A model generated the notes under the pieces. That model saw only the letters and a list, made by a program, of their open reading frames with translations, ran no database searches and was not told the origin of the DNA. A program made the position numbers and the translations under genes. A DNA stretch of 64,000 nt from NCBI RefSeq assembly GCF_025766255.1, contig NW_026516694.1:62001-126000 (forward strand), written 5' to 3'. This document shows, piece by piece, positions 27,650 to 42,700 of this stretch; within the stretch, counting starts at the first letter, position 1, and each line of letters opens with the position of its first letter. The DNA is from Zychaea mexicana (taxonomy: Eukaryota > Mucoromycota > Mucoromycetes > Mucorales > Lichtheimiaceae).

Positions 27650-28460
27650 TCACCGTTTGCGATTAGGATAGGTCAATAATGTTCCTGCAAACACTCCAAT
27701 GGCAATATCCATACAAGCAACCACCTTTAATATAGCAAATGGTGCTCCCTGGCCGTCTTGTCCAATTTAAAAAACATGTGCTTTGAACACCAACGCTTCG
27801 CGGTACAAGCAGAACAGTACCATAAGAGAGAGGTACCAGCACCAAGCCTTCCGTCACTTTGAGGTACAAGTCACCAAGAAAGCCCAATGCGAACACACTG
27901 ACTATACCGACAGCTTAAAAGTTCGAGATGGTAATCACTTTGCTCGCAATAATAATTGTACATAACCAACGGCCGAGTAGCCATTCAGAATGGCAGCAAA
28001 AGAAAACATGATTAGTTAAACCAGCAAGGCATGTTTCCATCGCACGTATCAAAGTCAATCGATGGAGCAGTGGGATCGATTGCATTTACTCAAAACCGTA
28101 TCCAATAAATCAAGGCACAAACAAAACGGATTCATATCACGTGCTTTGCCGACAGTTCCATTTATAAAGTACATATCAGCGTAATTCAAAGATGTGAACT
28201 TGTTACTAAATTCACTATATTTACCAAGTAGTTTGTATATGATACTTACAATCGATATAGTCAGCCTGGGAACAACGTTGCAGTAGCTGAAAGAACAACG
28301 CCGGGGAAACTAATCCACGGAATCATAGCCTTGGCAATAAGCGCTATAATTTACAGAGGGAGTAATCTCAAAGACATTACCGCAGGAAGCATACTTTTCG
28401 GCAAGCAGGGATGGCATGCCTACCGTCAGTCCGAGCGCACCGCTTGCTGCTATATCAATC
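27650..28460 (-). pseudogene. Unresolved or decayed multi-span membrane-protein gene
   Basis: Read on the minus strand, hydrophobic protein-like segments appear in order but in different frames. They are 'IDIAASGALGLTVGMPSLL' (28457 down), 'ALIAKAMIPWISFPGVVLSA' (about 28343 down), a Cys-containing loop 'DPTAPSIDFDTCDGNMPCW', 'MFSFAAILNGYSAV', 'VFALGFLGDLYLK' and finally 'LKVVACMDIAIGVFAGTLL', ending 'YPNRKR' at TGA 27650. Plausible GT..AG introns link some of them (e.g. GTAATG..TATAG after 'YASC'), but an in-frame TGA after 'TLFPG' and a missing acceptor before 'MFSF' prevented a complete model. It is either a pseudogene or a real gene with splice sites I could not place. No family was recognised. 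Confidence 0.35.
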
Positions 28461-29339
28461 TATGAGTCATCAAACATGATTGGCACCGTTAACCCATCTG
28501 ATCACAGTATGTGCTACGACTACATACTACCCATAGATTCCCAGTAGGCTGTGCACGTGCAATCTTGTCCAAGCGTTCTCCGCATTCTTATTTGCACCTA
28601 TTGCTCTTTTCTTCTTTTTTACAGATTATCGTTCGCCACCTCTTTCACCTGTGCTAGTTTCTCCCATATTAAGCCTTTGTGAGCAGCGTACAAGAAGCGT
28701 CTGTGGCTCTATGTCAGAGAAGCATATCATCCTAATGCCAGAAATGAATAAAAAATGCGGCTTCTAGACCAAGTATGATATATGCGCTGCTTGATCAAGG
28801 CAGGGCTCCTAGATGAAGTCGTTTATGTATATCTTTACAATTTTTGCTAGGTTGTCGATATACAATTAAAGCTTACAATTCTGTGGCCAGGCGCACCCCA
28901 AAGCATCAGACACTTGTACAGTGAATCAAGTACTAGGCGTTTTGACCTCGTCATTCATCCCAATCATGGCATTCTTTTCAATGTTTGGCGACGACGGCCG
29001 GCGAATGCTTTTCCAGTTGATGCTGATATGGTTTGCGTAGCTACTGTCGACAGTACAGTCTGATAAACATATTGATGATGGTTAAAGAACACTCGATTCC
29101 ATACCCAGCGAAGGGAGAAAAAGGCAAAAAAAAGAACAGTAGACAAGATTGAACAAAATAAGCTCTGCATCGCCCATGTATCCCAGCTGAAAAGACAATG
29201 GATCTTTCCTCTTAAAATGTGTGTATGTAATTTTTTCATTTTACTGCTGAGAATTATGTCGCAAACGAAGATACTTGGAGAGAGAGAGCGGGGAGGGTGT
29301 TGATGCGGTATACTATGTACAATGTTGATCTACTTTTCG
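28461..29339. other. Intergenic stretch with one doubtful small frame
   Basis: Downstream of PAM18. A minus-strand ATG frame of 91 codons (29239-28964) has one hydrophobic segment (FCSILSTVLFFAFFS), but I found no homology or codon-use support, and it may be chance. Nothing else was recognised. Confidence 0.35.
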
Positions 29340-29836
29340 TTATTTTTTCGCCTTGTCTAGAAATTCTTTTGCTTCGTTGATCTTTGTTGCAAGATACGGT
29401 GATCCTCCACGGTCAGGATGGTTCAACAACATGATCTTTCGGTGTGCGTCTTTGATTTTAGGCTTGGTTGCCTGCGTCTCTCTATCCACAAAACATATAG
29501 CCATGAGTAGATATTCTTTTTGCGTACGATGCATACACTCCTCTCATATATAATCACAGCCAATTTACCTTAAGCCAAGAATTAATGCTGCTTCACGTTT
29601 GTTCATTTTGGCATCAAAACCACCTTTGTGAAATTTAGAGAGACGGGGTGCCTTGGCAGTTTTTGGCAGTTTTTGGTATTCCTGGAATGCACGGATACCT
29701 AAGCGACCGGCCGTGGCAGCACCAGCAACAGCAAAACCAATAATAATTGGGGTAGACTACATAGCATTCCAAGAGAGTTAATTCTTGCGAAACAACGCCA
29801 AAGTAATTCCAAATTACAGCATTGGTTACTTACCAT
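29340..29836 (-). CDS. PAM18: Mitochondrial import motor subunit PAM18/TIM14 (J-protein)
   Basis: Three exons (29836-29834, 29756-29569, 29481-29340) join in phase to 110 residues. The first exon contributes only the ATG, directly followed by GTAAGT. A single membrane helix lies at about residues 4-20 ([17 protein letters not shown]). A loop with '[20 protein letters not shown]' follows, typical of Tim14. The C-terminal J domain carries the HPD motif at 85-87 ([20 protein letters not shown]). PAM18 sits in the inner membrane and stimulates the ATPase of mtHsp70 at the TIM23 channel, where PAM16 controls it. Length and domain order are normal for the family. Confidence 0.95.
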
Positions 29837-30505
29837 GTTATTGTATTATTATTGAGTGTATGTAATACTGGTTAGGTCCTTTTCCTCTTTGCTGACAACC
29901 AAATCGCCTCTGGTCAGCAATTTGGAACACATCTAGTACTAAGCCACCATAATCAAAGTACCTTAGATTCGGCTTTTTGCAGTGCATGACATGAATTCGT
30001 AATATGCAAGAATAGTTTAAATGGGGTGTGCTAAGCTTTCCTTTTCAAGTCTTGCAAATATCATATACAAAGATTACTTTTGCTATCATCTTTATGGAAA
30101 AAGGCACTATACGGCACTATTGCAAATCAATCTGTATCGCCTCTTTGTCCCACATGGAAACAATCGTGTCGCTTCTGATTCAAGAAACATTATGTTTAAT
30201 ATAGGCTGTACACCATTTAAAAAATTCAGCCTCATTTAGTTCTGGCTGCTTGAACCAAGTTGCACCAGTTGCGGTTGCAGTTACAGTGAGCAGCACGTTG
30301 CGGATGAACATTAATGCGGGCAAACAGCAAAGGACGGGACAACAAAAATTTGTAGCTGAGAGGATGACGTAGATGGCTCCTTTAGCTGTGACCCTGGCAA
30401 CAAGTTTGGCTGGGCTGGCACAGAAAAAAAAATTAGCCCACCCCAGCTCCAGTTGAACCCCCCTTCCTATCTTTTTTTTCTCTCCTTTGAGAAACCATAT
30501 TCACA
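29837..30505. promoter_or_regulatory. Divergent region between PAM18 and ATP2
   Basis: About 670 bp between two divergently transcribed nuclear genes for mitochondrial proteins. It must hold both promoters. A pyrimidine-rich tract (about 30464-30487) lies directly upstream of the ATP2 start, as is common for highly expressed fungal genes. No specific regulator site was identified. Confidence 0.45.
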
Positions 30506-32381
<1,876 letters not shown>

Positions 32382-35300
32382 ATTAGTCATCCATAAAAAA
32401 CCTAAAATCCATTTCTCTTTTCCTGCGCAACTCTCAAAAACATGTAATTATGGGGCTTTCTTAGAACTGTGAATACAATTCAAACCAAAAAATTGATTTA
32501 ATATGTTCCCAAACTGGCAATCGTTCTATTGCATTCTAACGCTATGCGTATATTGTATTTAATCCGTGTGCATTTGCAAAGTCATCCATCGTCTACAGCT
32601 AATACGTTCTAATGCTGCCAAGTCCCATATATTGAGTTTTACTACTGACAGCTTTGCTCTTTCCTTTCATCAGTTTTACAGTAAGTTTGTCATATACATT
32701 TGCTTAATTGTGGTTGTTCGCTACGTTTCTTAGTTGTACACATCGTTCTCTTCCGTTAAAAACCAGCAAGGACATATTTTTGTATTCTTATTGACCCGCC
32801 GAGCAATTAACAAATACAGGCAGACAGTATAGCTACTATATTGTGTCCTTGCTTCTCGTAATGACTTGTATGACAGCGTCATACTCACATAACATATTCC
32901 TAGTTACAGTAGTACTTTGAATTTCTTGCTGATTGTATCTCGATTCTCTTGAGTGTTGCTATACGATTGATTCATCATCGAGCTTTATTGAGGTAGTTAT
33001 TAGTTGGTTGGTGTTTTGGTGTATCTATCAATTCTAACGCACATGGTACAGTAGTGAATTCTGTATCAAGTCCTGTAGCTGTCACTGACCCGATCCCACC
33101 TCGACAGGCGCCTTTCGACCGTTGCAAAGCTTGGAGGGTCATTTAGCCGAAAGGCGACAAAAGATAATTTGTACTTTCCAGTTCCATGACTTTTTGCATC
33201 GCGATCATCAGCAGCATCTTGCTTCTCTTCTGCTTTGTAAATACAACAAGTATTACCTTCAATAAGAACTAACTCCAGAGGAAACTATACCATCTTGGCT
33301 AGTACCCGTATTATATCGCCCCAACCTGAACAATACAGTTGCACTACAGAGTCAAGGTCCTGTCTTTGTCTTCTGACACATTTCTTCATCATCATTGCGA
33401 CTTTTCTCGCGTAAGAACTTATATATAAAGAGAGCACATTTTGCAATTGGCTGGTTTGCCCGCTTCTGTTCGGTCACTCAAAAGAAAAAGTCCAGCATGA
33501 AAAACACCCATTTTTGACAGGTGCTTCTTCTACCTGTTTCTGCTGATGAATCAGTATTGCTATGGCGTCACTGCAAAATCAGGCACACTCCGGTTTTTTA
33601 CTTGTCATGTCATTTTATGCACTCCATTCCTTTCCCTTTACCGTACACGCGTAGACTTCCTCTTTCTCCTCCTTCTTTCATCCTTTTTCTTTTTAGCAAC
33701 GCTGGTTTTATATATTTTGACATTGCCCTGAATAAGTTGTCATCTCCGCTTTGTGCTACCAAAGGTTTCACTCCACATTATGCAAACTGCCTTCTTCAAA
33801 GATTTTAAATGAGAAGGAGTGTAAGTGGTTCAGAATGAAAGTGGGACAATGAGTTGGAAAATGTGAAATGATTGTACAAGAATGGCTCAAGAGAGCTCGT
33901 AACACTTTATAAGTGTTTTTAATCAGCATTCGCTTCTTCAATGTTTTTCTTAGTTGTTCTTTCATCTCTGCAAGTTGATGCACTTTGTATATGAGTGTTG
34001 TCAGTACATAGCAGGATGGTCGTAAGTAATAAGAAGAGCACCATGGTAGTGACGTTGAGTGTATTGAGGGGTTGATTTATTGGAAGGATTGATGTTCATT
34101 ATGGCTACCATCTTGGTTTGGATTTAGCATAGGGTGCATGCCACTATTTTTCCTTTGTTGACTCAAATGTACGTATGAATCGATCTTCTTTTTATTTATC
34201 GGTAGCGTTGGACAATGATTGATGACAAAGTGTGGATCGCTTACTTATATCCACCTTTTTCTCCTCAAAAGAACGACCCGTTGCTTTCCTACTGCTGCTC
34301 GTCTCACAAGCTCACGTTGCCTGATGGCTATGATCTTGCTGCTACTGCTCTGACCGAGGCCATGAACCGTAATATTCAGGTACATAGTGGATGCGTAATT
34401 ATCTCGGTGATCCACATTGCAGCAGTCCGCTCATGTCGTAGTCACTGCTATTGCTGGTCGATGCTGGACCCGACAATAATTCAAGAAGCTGTCGCAATGT
34501 CAAAACGCATCGACCGTCCATCTGTTTACAAGCGGGTAACTCAAGTCATTTTATCTTTTGTCCATTTCAAGAAACAAGTCTGCTACAGTATCGAAATTAT
34601 CTTGTCCAAGCTGCTGCTTCTCATGGCCAAGTTCATATCACACACTTTTTGTGTTGCTTTTGCTGTTGTCAGGTTCGTTTGAGCCTACTACTGTGGCGTG
34701 GTGTGGCCATCCAAAAACTCAAATTACTGTTTCAAACTTACAAGGTCTGAAAGGTCCTTTTAAATGTCTACAAGACTGCAAACGGCTGCAAACGACGATT
34801 TGTAGCTTTCGGATCCTGAATCCAAGGCAAGTGGGCGCGATTATTACACACAGATCGTCCAATACGACAACTGATAGTCTTTTTTTCTGTAGTCTCACAT
34901 ACGATCTTTAACTCACTGAGGGTCAGTTTTAGGTCTGACGGCGATCGGGTAGAGATTCGACGAAGAGTTCGCTTGTTAAGGTTGTCAAAATAGACAACAT
35001 GGAGCAATACATGTCCGTTCAGAACAACATGACATGAGTTTAATCTGCACCATCAACCGAAGCCTGACTCGATCAAGAACATCAACGAGAAGAGAAGCAG
35101 GTAGAGCAGAGATAAAAAATAATTCCCACAGTTGAAGAAGCTGCCACCATTATCCACCAAGATCCATCCATATTGGAGTCACTACCAATAGCATGTACAA
35201 GAGGCAGTATCAGCACACAGACCAGTAGGTGGTATAGGCATTTGCAGATTCTGTCGCGGCTGACAGCACAATGCAAGAGGATAAGCTGATCTTAACAAGG

Positions 35301-35521
35301 TTGGCTCGCTGGCTTCCCATCATGTATGATCACGATAGTATACAATATTATAGACATCTTCATCAATTGTTTCCTCTTTGCGTTCAAAAACTGAAATGAC
35401 AAGTGTTTGGCGTAGCCCTGCCAAATGACGACGACCGCATCACAATAGCATATAGTAGGGAAATCGATGTAAATCACTTGATTCATGGAACTGTATCGCT
35501 GAGTGGTGGCTCTCCTTCCTT

Positions 35522-35559
<38 letters not shown>

Positions 35560-38280
35560 GAGCTTCAAAAAGGCTGACTGCGTTCAACTTGCATACAGAA
35601 ATAATGAGCAAAAAGTTCAGTGAGCGGTATTTTGGGATACAACACCCTTTTCTGCATCCCACGATGCGCGCACCCAAAGCAAGACAAGGACCTTTTGTTA
35701 AGAAGACTAGCTAGAATATCCGCAAATTGCGGTGTAATTGTCGTTGCTCCCCCATCTCCCGCATAACAGCCAACCCCTATTCAGTAGTATTCACCCCACC
35801 TATCTCTTATCATAGCTAAGAAACTTCAAACAGCAATCCGTCGTAATTTAATAAACCATACATGCTGAAACAAGATCGACCGCCTGTCAACGTACGCAAT
35901 GTGCTGCTTCTTCACTTGAAATGCAATTTGGACAGTAGCGGATCAAGAAAATCCACAAGTACATGTCATCACCTGAAAGAATCAGGCTCTTCATCAACAG
36001 GACTATCGCTACAGCGGAGATCAAGTAGAGCAAAACTACAGTCGATATCATTTCCCAGTACGGGCAGTCTGTATAAAACGCGTAAACACTCATTTGATTA
36101 TGCTGCTAGAACACTGACAGGCCACAAAGGTCGCGTCGCATTGACATGGCGGGTGTCTTAATAAAAATCTAGAGAGAACAATGAGCTGCATACGGTGCAC
36201 ACACTTTCAGTATCGCAGCGAACCGTGCTCATAGACAACACCAACCATCACCATCTCATGCAAGTCACTGCCCTTTATGACTATGCTATGAAAGAGAAAG
36301 CCATGTGATGAGCATGCTGCGGCGGTTGGGCGGAGGCTAAAAAAAAAGCAAGATAAAAGAACTGGCCTATCTCACTTTTTTCCTTTCCTTTCCTTTCCTC
36401 TCCAACTTTTTTTCACACATACAAACGGCTGCTTGCTCACTCTCACCCGGTCCCCTAGATTCCCTCACCCATCCTTCAGGGGACGCCTACGACTGCTTCT
36501 TTGGGGAGAGAAGAAGCAGGTTGGTAGGGTTGGCTATTGGCAGTGCAGTGTTGCGCCTTTTGCATATGCGAGTATAACCGGCTCCCACAAAGTAGCTAGA
36601 AGAACAACTGCTAATAAAAACTATACCTCCACTACGCCGACTCGTTGCCTTTCCCGCACCCTGTCTTGTCCGCCTTTTTTCCCTTTTCTTTATCGTTCAT
36701 TGTCACTCTTTTTGTAATTAGGATAGAAAGTACCCGGCTACTAACAGTTCCTTTTTTACTCTACTCTGGGGCACCCCGAAAGCCCCTGGATGGTCCCCCC
36801 GAGAGTGAAGCAAGCAAATACGCGTGTGTGTGTGTGAAAAACCATATCTCCCCGATAAGCCCGTGAGGGCAAGATCTCACCACTTTAACTGCTAATGACG
36901 TGTGTTTTCTTTTTAAAAGAAGCGCATTGTCATTGGGACATAATCTAAAAGAAAAGAAAATGATATAAAAAAGAGCAGTCGTTGTGAGTGTCGTCAGTGC
37001 TTGTGGAAAGAGACACAACCTGAATCAACGTTGCCAAATGACAACAATCCGAAACGAATGACGTGGATCACACTCGATTGCCTCCCGCAATTTAAATAAA
37101 AGAATAATAGCCTTGAAGCAGTGCTTCAAACAAGCGTGTCATTCCTAATCGTCCTTTATGGATGAGCTGTTTCTTTCCCTTCGTGTGTTCGAACGATTCT
37201 ACAAATGTTGATCGTGGAACACACTCAAGCAGTTCGTCGCTCATCACTTGGAACTATTTGAACCAGTATGACATATGGTAGCACGGACACATATATACAT
37301 AGACGCTCAATGTATATAGTCATTGTTTTTTGACATGCTGATATGCGGCCGTGTTAAGATCGCCGCTTCAATCCTTGCATGTCAGACCAGCGATAAACTG
37401 TTGTGATAGGGCTATGAGATTCTCATACTAGATAGTCATCGGTTTGCTGTTTGCGCTTAAGCAATAGTCAAGAGCCCTTTTTCAGGTTGAATATACTCTA
37501 TTTAGAACAAATGGGTTTGTGTGATAACAATCAGAAAATTTGCCCACTACGTTACGCGTCAGGGTTGCTGTGAAATGTAACATTATCGGTGTGCGGATCA
37601 CGCGGTATACAAAAGTCATGGAGACAGTAAATCACAACGTACCAACGAGACCAACACGTACTCTAACGTTTCTTAACGCGTTTTTTTGATACAGAAATTG
37701 AATGCTTTATAAAGTCACGCGTGAACAGAAGATCAGAAGTTAGCCTTACAGGCTTCGTAAGAGATTGTTCAGCAATTATTAGTTAAGATTCTTTTTCTGG
37801 AAGCAAGTACAAAGACGTTTTGGACAAATAATCTTGGAAATGTAGTGACGGATTTAATGCTACTGTATTTTTTGAAATCTTTGAAAGCTCTGGAAAACTT
37901 TTACATGATTTGAAGGCTTCAAGAAGCATCAGATTACAATACTCGAATTTCGCCGTAGAACTGGTAAAAAAAGTGTATTGTATTTATCATTCGTTTTTTG
38001 AAGAAGATACATTAGGCCAAAGAATGTGCTATTCAAAAATACATACCGAAGCTCAAATTCATGGTGAAGGCACAACAAGCCCATACATAATTACAATCAT
38101 GAGAAAAGTGTCCGAGAAGGAGAGTGATCGTAGCGTTGAAGCTCTACACGTACAGATCAAGGACCAACACAAACTAGAACAAGCTAGGACGGTTATTTAG
38201 GCTACATTTTGCGCTGTGAGCGTGGAAATTTCAGCAGAACACGCAACACTATCACGCAAATAATGAAGAAAACAGAGCGT
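32382..38280. other. Long gene-poor stretch (about 5.9 kb)
   Basis: No gene could be assigned. Coding-like pieces occur, such as 'KLTLPDGYDLAATALTEAMN' near 34309-34378 and 'CADTASCTCYW' / 'VDNGGSFFNCGNY' on the minus strand near 35100-35220, but each is broken by stops and frame changes, as in old gene or transposon remains. Around 36360-36860 the base composition changes to a pyrimidine-rich, promoter-like sequence with TTTCC repeats, but no gene follows. Confidence 0.45.
35526..35554. repeat. (TC)n microsatellite
   Basis: About 14 uninterrupted TC units in non-coding sequence. Confidence 0.95.
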
Positions 38281-38761
38281 CTTATATGTGAAAGTACTTA
38301 TTCTGCCCCAAATTTAACTTTGAAATTCAGTTGGGAGAGAGTGTAAAAACAGTTAAAAAAATGTTAAAGTGTACTTGTCATCTTGTTTCATTAGAGAATT
38401 ATATATTTCGGCCGTATGAGATTGTAAGCAAAGAGAGAACGGGAGAGGCAAGATCTTACTACTACAATAAGAAAAACAAAAATGGAGGTGAAAAAGGAAG
38501 TTGTAAAGAAGTAATAATAACAAACCGAGTTTATTTCTCATATGAAAAGTGGTTTGTTATTCACCTCCATTTTTGTTTCTCCTATTGTAGTAGTAAGATC
38601 TTGCCTCTCCCGTTCTCTCTTTGCTTACAATCTCATACGGCCGAAATATATAATTCTCTAATGAAACAAGATGACAAGCACACTTCAACTGTCTTTACAC
38701 TCTCTCCCAACTGACTTTCAAAGTTAAATTTGGGGCAGAATAAGTATTTTGCTTATATGTG
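38281..38761. mobile_element. Foldback (MULE-type MITE-like) element with 10-bp target duplication
   Basis: Direct repeats CTTATATGTG at 38281-38290 and 38752-38761 flank a 461-bp unit. Its two arms, 38291-38491 (201 bp) and 38561-38751 (191 bp), are near-perfect reverse complements. Both ends read A-A-A-x-TACTTATTCTGCCCC inward. The arms differ by a few substitutions and a roughly 10-nt indel (left arm around 38350-38360). The 69-nt centre contains a further 10-bp stem (ATAACAAACC 38517-38526 with GGTTTGTTAT 38551-38560). No transposase is encoded. Long terminal inverted repeats plus a 9-10 bp target duplication are hallmarks of Mutator-like elements, so this is probably a non-autonomous foldback derivative (inference). 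Confidence 0.85.
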
Positions 38762-39787
38762 CTCTCGTAGCTGATGAGGACAATGTCTAATTTAGCCAAT
38801 TATCTCTTTACCACAAGTCTTTAAACACCCCGGATCTCTCTTGAATAACATCACGAAAAGCGACACAAGAAAAGAAAGTGGAGTATGTGGGTGTTATGAT
38901 CATACCTCGACGCCTACAACATGATCATTCTTCAACCATAATGGTTATGTATCAAGCTCCTCAACGTCAGCATTATCATCAATCATTATCATCCGGCTTC
39001 AAATTTGCAATGGCCCATCTTTCCCTTCATCTACATTTTTAAAATCCAAAGTACATAGCATAGTCGTTGAATAAGTAAAAACATCGATCAGTTACTTGTT
39101 TTTTCCCCTGATCATCTGGTATCCTACCTTTCTGCTCCCTTCTAGTTACTCTTCCGTTATTCATTTCCCAATTATCATGCTGTGTTCTGTAGCCATACTT
39201 TTCTGAAAGGCAGATCTGTCGCAAGTTCACTTTGTATCGTTCCCAAAGCATTTACGTCTGTAGCTAGCATTACCGCCTGTGCGACCTGTGTCAATGCGTT
39301 CGATATATTCTTTATTACATCGTATCATATAAGTCTGTCATCATCCATATGACGATGATGTTGCCAAGATCCAGAGCTACTACGTAAAGCAGACAGAAGA
39401 ATCTTTTCATGTCACATCATCAATACATCAGCAATCAACAAGAAAAGTAGCCTATGTGCACGTCCACGTAAAAGGTTTTCAGTGTCTTAACCATGCCAGA
39501 TTATATATTACTGGGTGCGATATTTTCTGTACCACATACATTCTCCGCTTTCCATTTCTGTGGTGGCGAAAAAGAAAAAAAAAATTTGGACAAGTTGCTT
39601 TTTCCCGCTCGTGTTTAACCTCGTTAAAAGCCCAGCGACAACATTTTGCACACACACACGAACGAACTGTTTTTTTCGCTCGACGGTAGAAATATTTATT
39701 ACACGAAACCAATCCCCCGTGTGCGTTGTCTAGATCACCCTTCAATTGTCTCGTTTTCCGAAAATCTCTTTTTTGTTATAACAAACC
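38762..39787. other. Intergenic stretch upstream of WDR75
   Basis: About 1 kb. No gene recognised. A minus-strand frame at 39039-39251 is rich in charged residues but matches nothing I know. Poly(A)/T tracts near 39570-39600 and 39755-39780 probably belong to the WDR75 promoter and 5' UTR. Confidence 0.4.
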
Positions 39788-42700
39788 ATGGTCACCAAAA
39801 CTGAAAAGAGTAACAAGCGTCGTTCGTCGATCAAAGCTGATCCCAACGCTTCAGCAGCATCCATCAAAAACACTGAGAACAGCAACACGATCGCCACTGG
39901 AACCACACAACAACAACAACAACAACAGCAGCAGCAGTCGCAAAAGAAATCGTTAGTCGTCTCCAAGACGACAGGTGGCAAGATCAGTGATTATCCAATC
40001 GTGTTCACCAAAGACTCAAAGTAAGCTAATATTTTTTTATAGTGGGACCTTGATTGAGAGCTAAAAACGAAATCTCGGGTCACAATGATAAGACTAATGC
40101 AACTGACTTGACGCTTGTGGGTAGATATCTCTTTGCATGCACTGGTTCGTCAATCAAGATTTATAGTGTTGCTACAGGTGCCGCATTAAAGGTGCTGTCA
40201 AAGCCGGGCTCTACGGGTGCACATAAAGGAACAGTGACCAATGTGGTCTTGAACCCAAAAAATCCCATGCAATTGTACTCGGCCAGTTTGGACGGAACGA
40301 TCAAATTATGGGATTATAACGATGATGTCTTATTAAAGGTATAAAAGGTGTTTTTTTTTGGGAGGAGGGTGATAATTGATGCGTTTATTGACTTGTTGTG
40401 TAATAGACATTCCATGTTCGTCAAGCAATCGAGCATATGGTTATATGTCCTAAAAATTCAGATTACATTTACCTGGTGACAAAGATGTATGACAGCGATG
40501 GCAATGAAGGTATATATGTCTTTATGGTATGCGAGAGGTGAACCCCACCGTCTTTGGTGGATCGGAACGAAATCATTAATTGTGTTTGATCTTAGCAGCA
40601 AGCGGTAAAAAGTATACGATTTGCCGGTATTACATTGGATCAGAAGAGATACAACCGAGCAAGAAACGAAGAAACATTCTACGCACCCACGGTTGTCATG
40701 CTATTGATGTTTCTGCGGACGGAAAGTATCTTGCCATTGCCTCGAGAACTGTCATTGTTTGGGAAGTAACTGAAGGAGATGAGGATGTTACATGGTCACA
40801 GTTGCAAACGTAAGTTTTCAAAGGGAAGAAAATGCACGTGTACGCTCAGTATACGGGGGAGATGTGATATATGCTAACATGGGTCGAAATCTATATGAAG
40901 ATGGCCCGTCTATGGTCCTAGAAGGCTCAAGTTTAGTCCGGTGAAGCAGTGTTTGGCTGTTGGCAACGATAGAGGTGAAATGTACACGTGCTATTTCACT
41001 CCAGATACGTTGAGCAAGCCAAGAGTTTCAAGCAGCCACTGGCATCACACTGGCATCCGAGCGCTTCACTTTATGGCGGATGGAATCTATGTTTTGACGG
41101 GTGGTGACGAAGCTGTGCTTGTGTTTTGGCAATTGGAAACCGGCTTCAAGCAGTTTTTGCCTCGTTTGGGTGGCGAGATCAATTCAATTTCCGTATCACC
41201 CGATCACAAGTACTACTGCGTCGGCTTGGCCGATAACTCTATTCGTTTAATCAACAGCATTACACAAAAGATTGACCAAGTGATTCAAGGTTTACAATAT
41301 GGTATGAGATTTAAAGTGTATAGAGAGAAAAGGGTATTGATCCATTGTTGTGCGGTATACTAATTTGATGAGGGTTGGAAAAAAAATAGGAAATAACACC
41401 CGACCATCTACTGGCCTGGTTGTGGAGCCCCGGAATCGAAACGTGGTTCTTAATGGTGTGGATGGAAGCGTCCAGTTTTACAACTGCGCCTCGGATGCTC
41501 ACGTAGCAGAAGTCGAAGTTGTTCCGGTCTCACGCAATCAAAGCATCGACAACAAGTTTGTACGCGCCAATGTTCAGCACACCGCTTTCCTTGCCAACGG
41601 TGAATGGATGGCCACAGTCGATATGCGCGACGATCTTGTAAACACACCAGAGCAGCACTTGAAGTTCTGGCGGTGGGATCCAGATACTCAGTCATATGCA
41701 TTGCATACCAGAGTGGATAAGCCCCACGCTGGCAAAATCACATCATTGACGTTTAATCCTGCTTCAACCACCCGAAACAATCGGCCCATGGCTATCACTA
41801 CGTCGGAAGACAAGACGTTCAAGGTCTGGCATTTTACATCCAACTTGGGAACAGCCTATGATCGCAACGAGGAGGCATGGACGTGTCGATCCATCGGCTT
41901 ATACCGTCGTGATATCCCAGAGGCCGCTTCATTCTCATCGGATGGAAGTATCCTAACAGTCGCATTCGGCCCATTGGTGACCGTTTGGGATCCATCTGAG
42001 AACTGCATCCGACAAATATTGGCTCAGCCCTCAGAAGAAAAGATCCATACGTTGCACTTTGTTGGTGACAGCCCTTACCTACTGGCAGCTTCGGAAACAC
42101 GCATCACCGTATGGAATATGTTGACTTGCACAGGTATAGCACGAATGTCGACTTTTGTTTATGCAACAAAGGTTTTTAAATATTAAGACTTTTGAAATTT
42201 CTCTAGTATGGTGGAGCTACAAGATCCAGGCATCACATATTGCCGTTGATACATTATCGACCCGAATTGCTGTCGTTTGCTACAACGAAAAGGTCAAAGA
42301 ATCCCTCTTTGTGCTATTTGATGCAAAGTCGGCAATGCCTTTGGCTCTGTGTCAGTCGACTCAGGTCTGCAATGCACTCACGTTTATTCCACGCACCGTC
42401 AAGGATGTCACCAAAGGACGCACCGAACTGATTTGCCTTACCGACAAACTCGCTCTTGATGTTATTTCGATCGTTGACTCATCTGCAGCAGCAGCAGCAG
42501 CGACGAAGCAACCTTTGGAAGAAAAGGATACCAGTCTATCATTGGCAGCAGCAGCGGCAGAGCCGGCTGACAAGACCATGCTGGACGATATTTTCGGCAA
42601 ACGATCACAAGAGCGGAATGAAAAGGCTGAGGAGGAGACATTGCGGACACAGACTGCTGCCAAGTTACGAGAGCAGGCGATGCAAAAGGAAACGACTTTG

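Noticed and set aside
27663..27896. Minus-strand 77-codon frame as a vacuolar ATPase proteolipid or amino-acid permease end
   Set aside because: Hydrophobic pattern only; no family motif could be confirmed, so it was kept as an unresolved membrane-protein relic.
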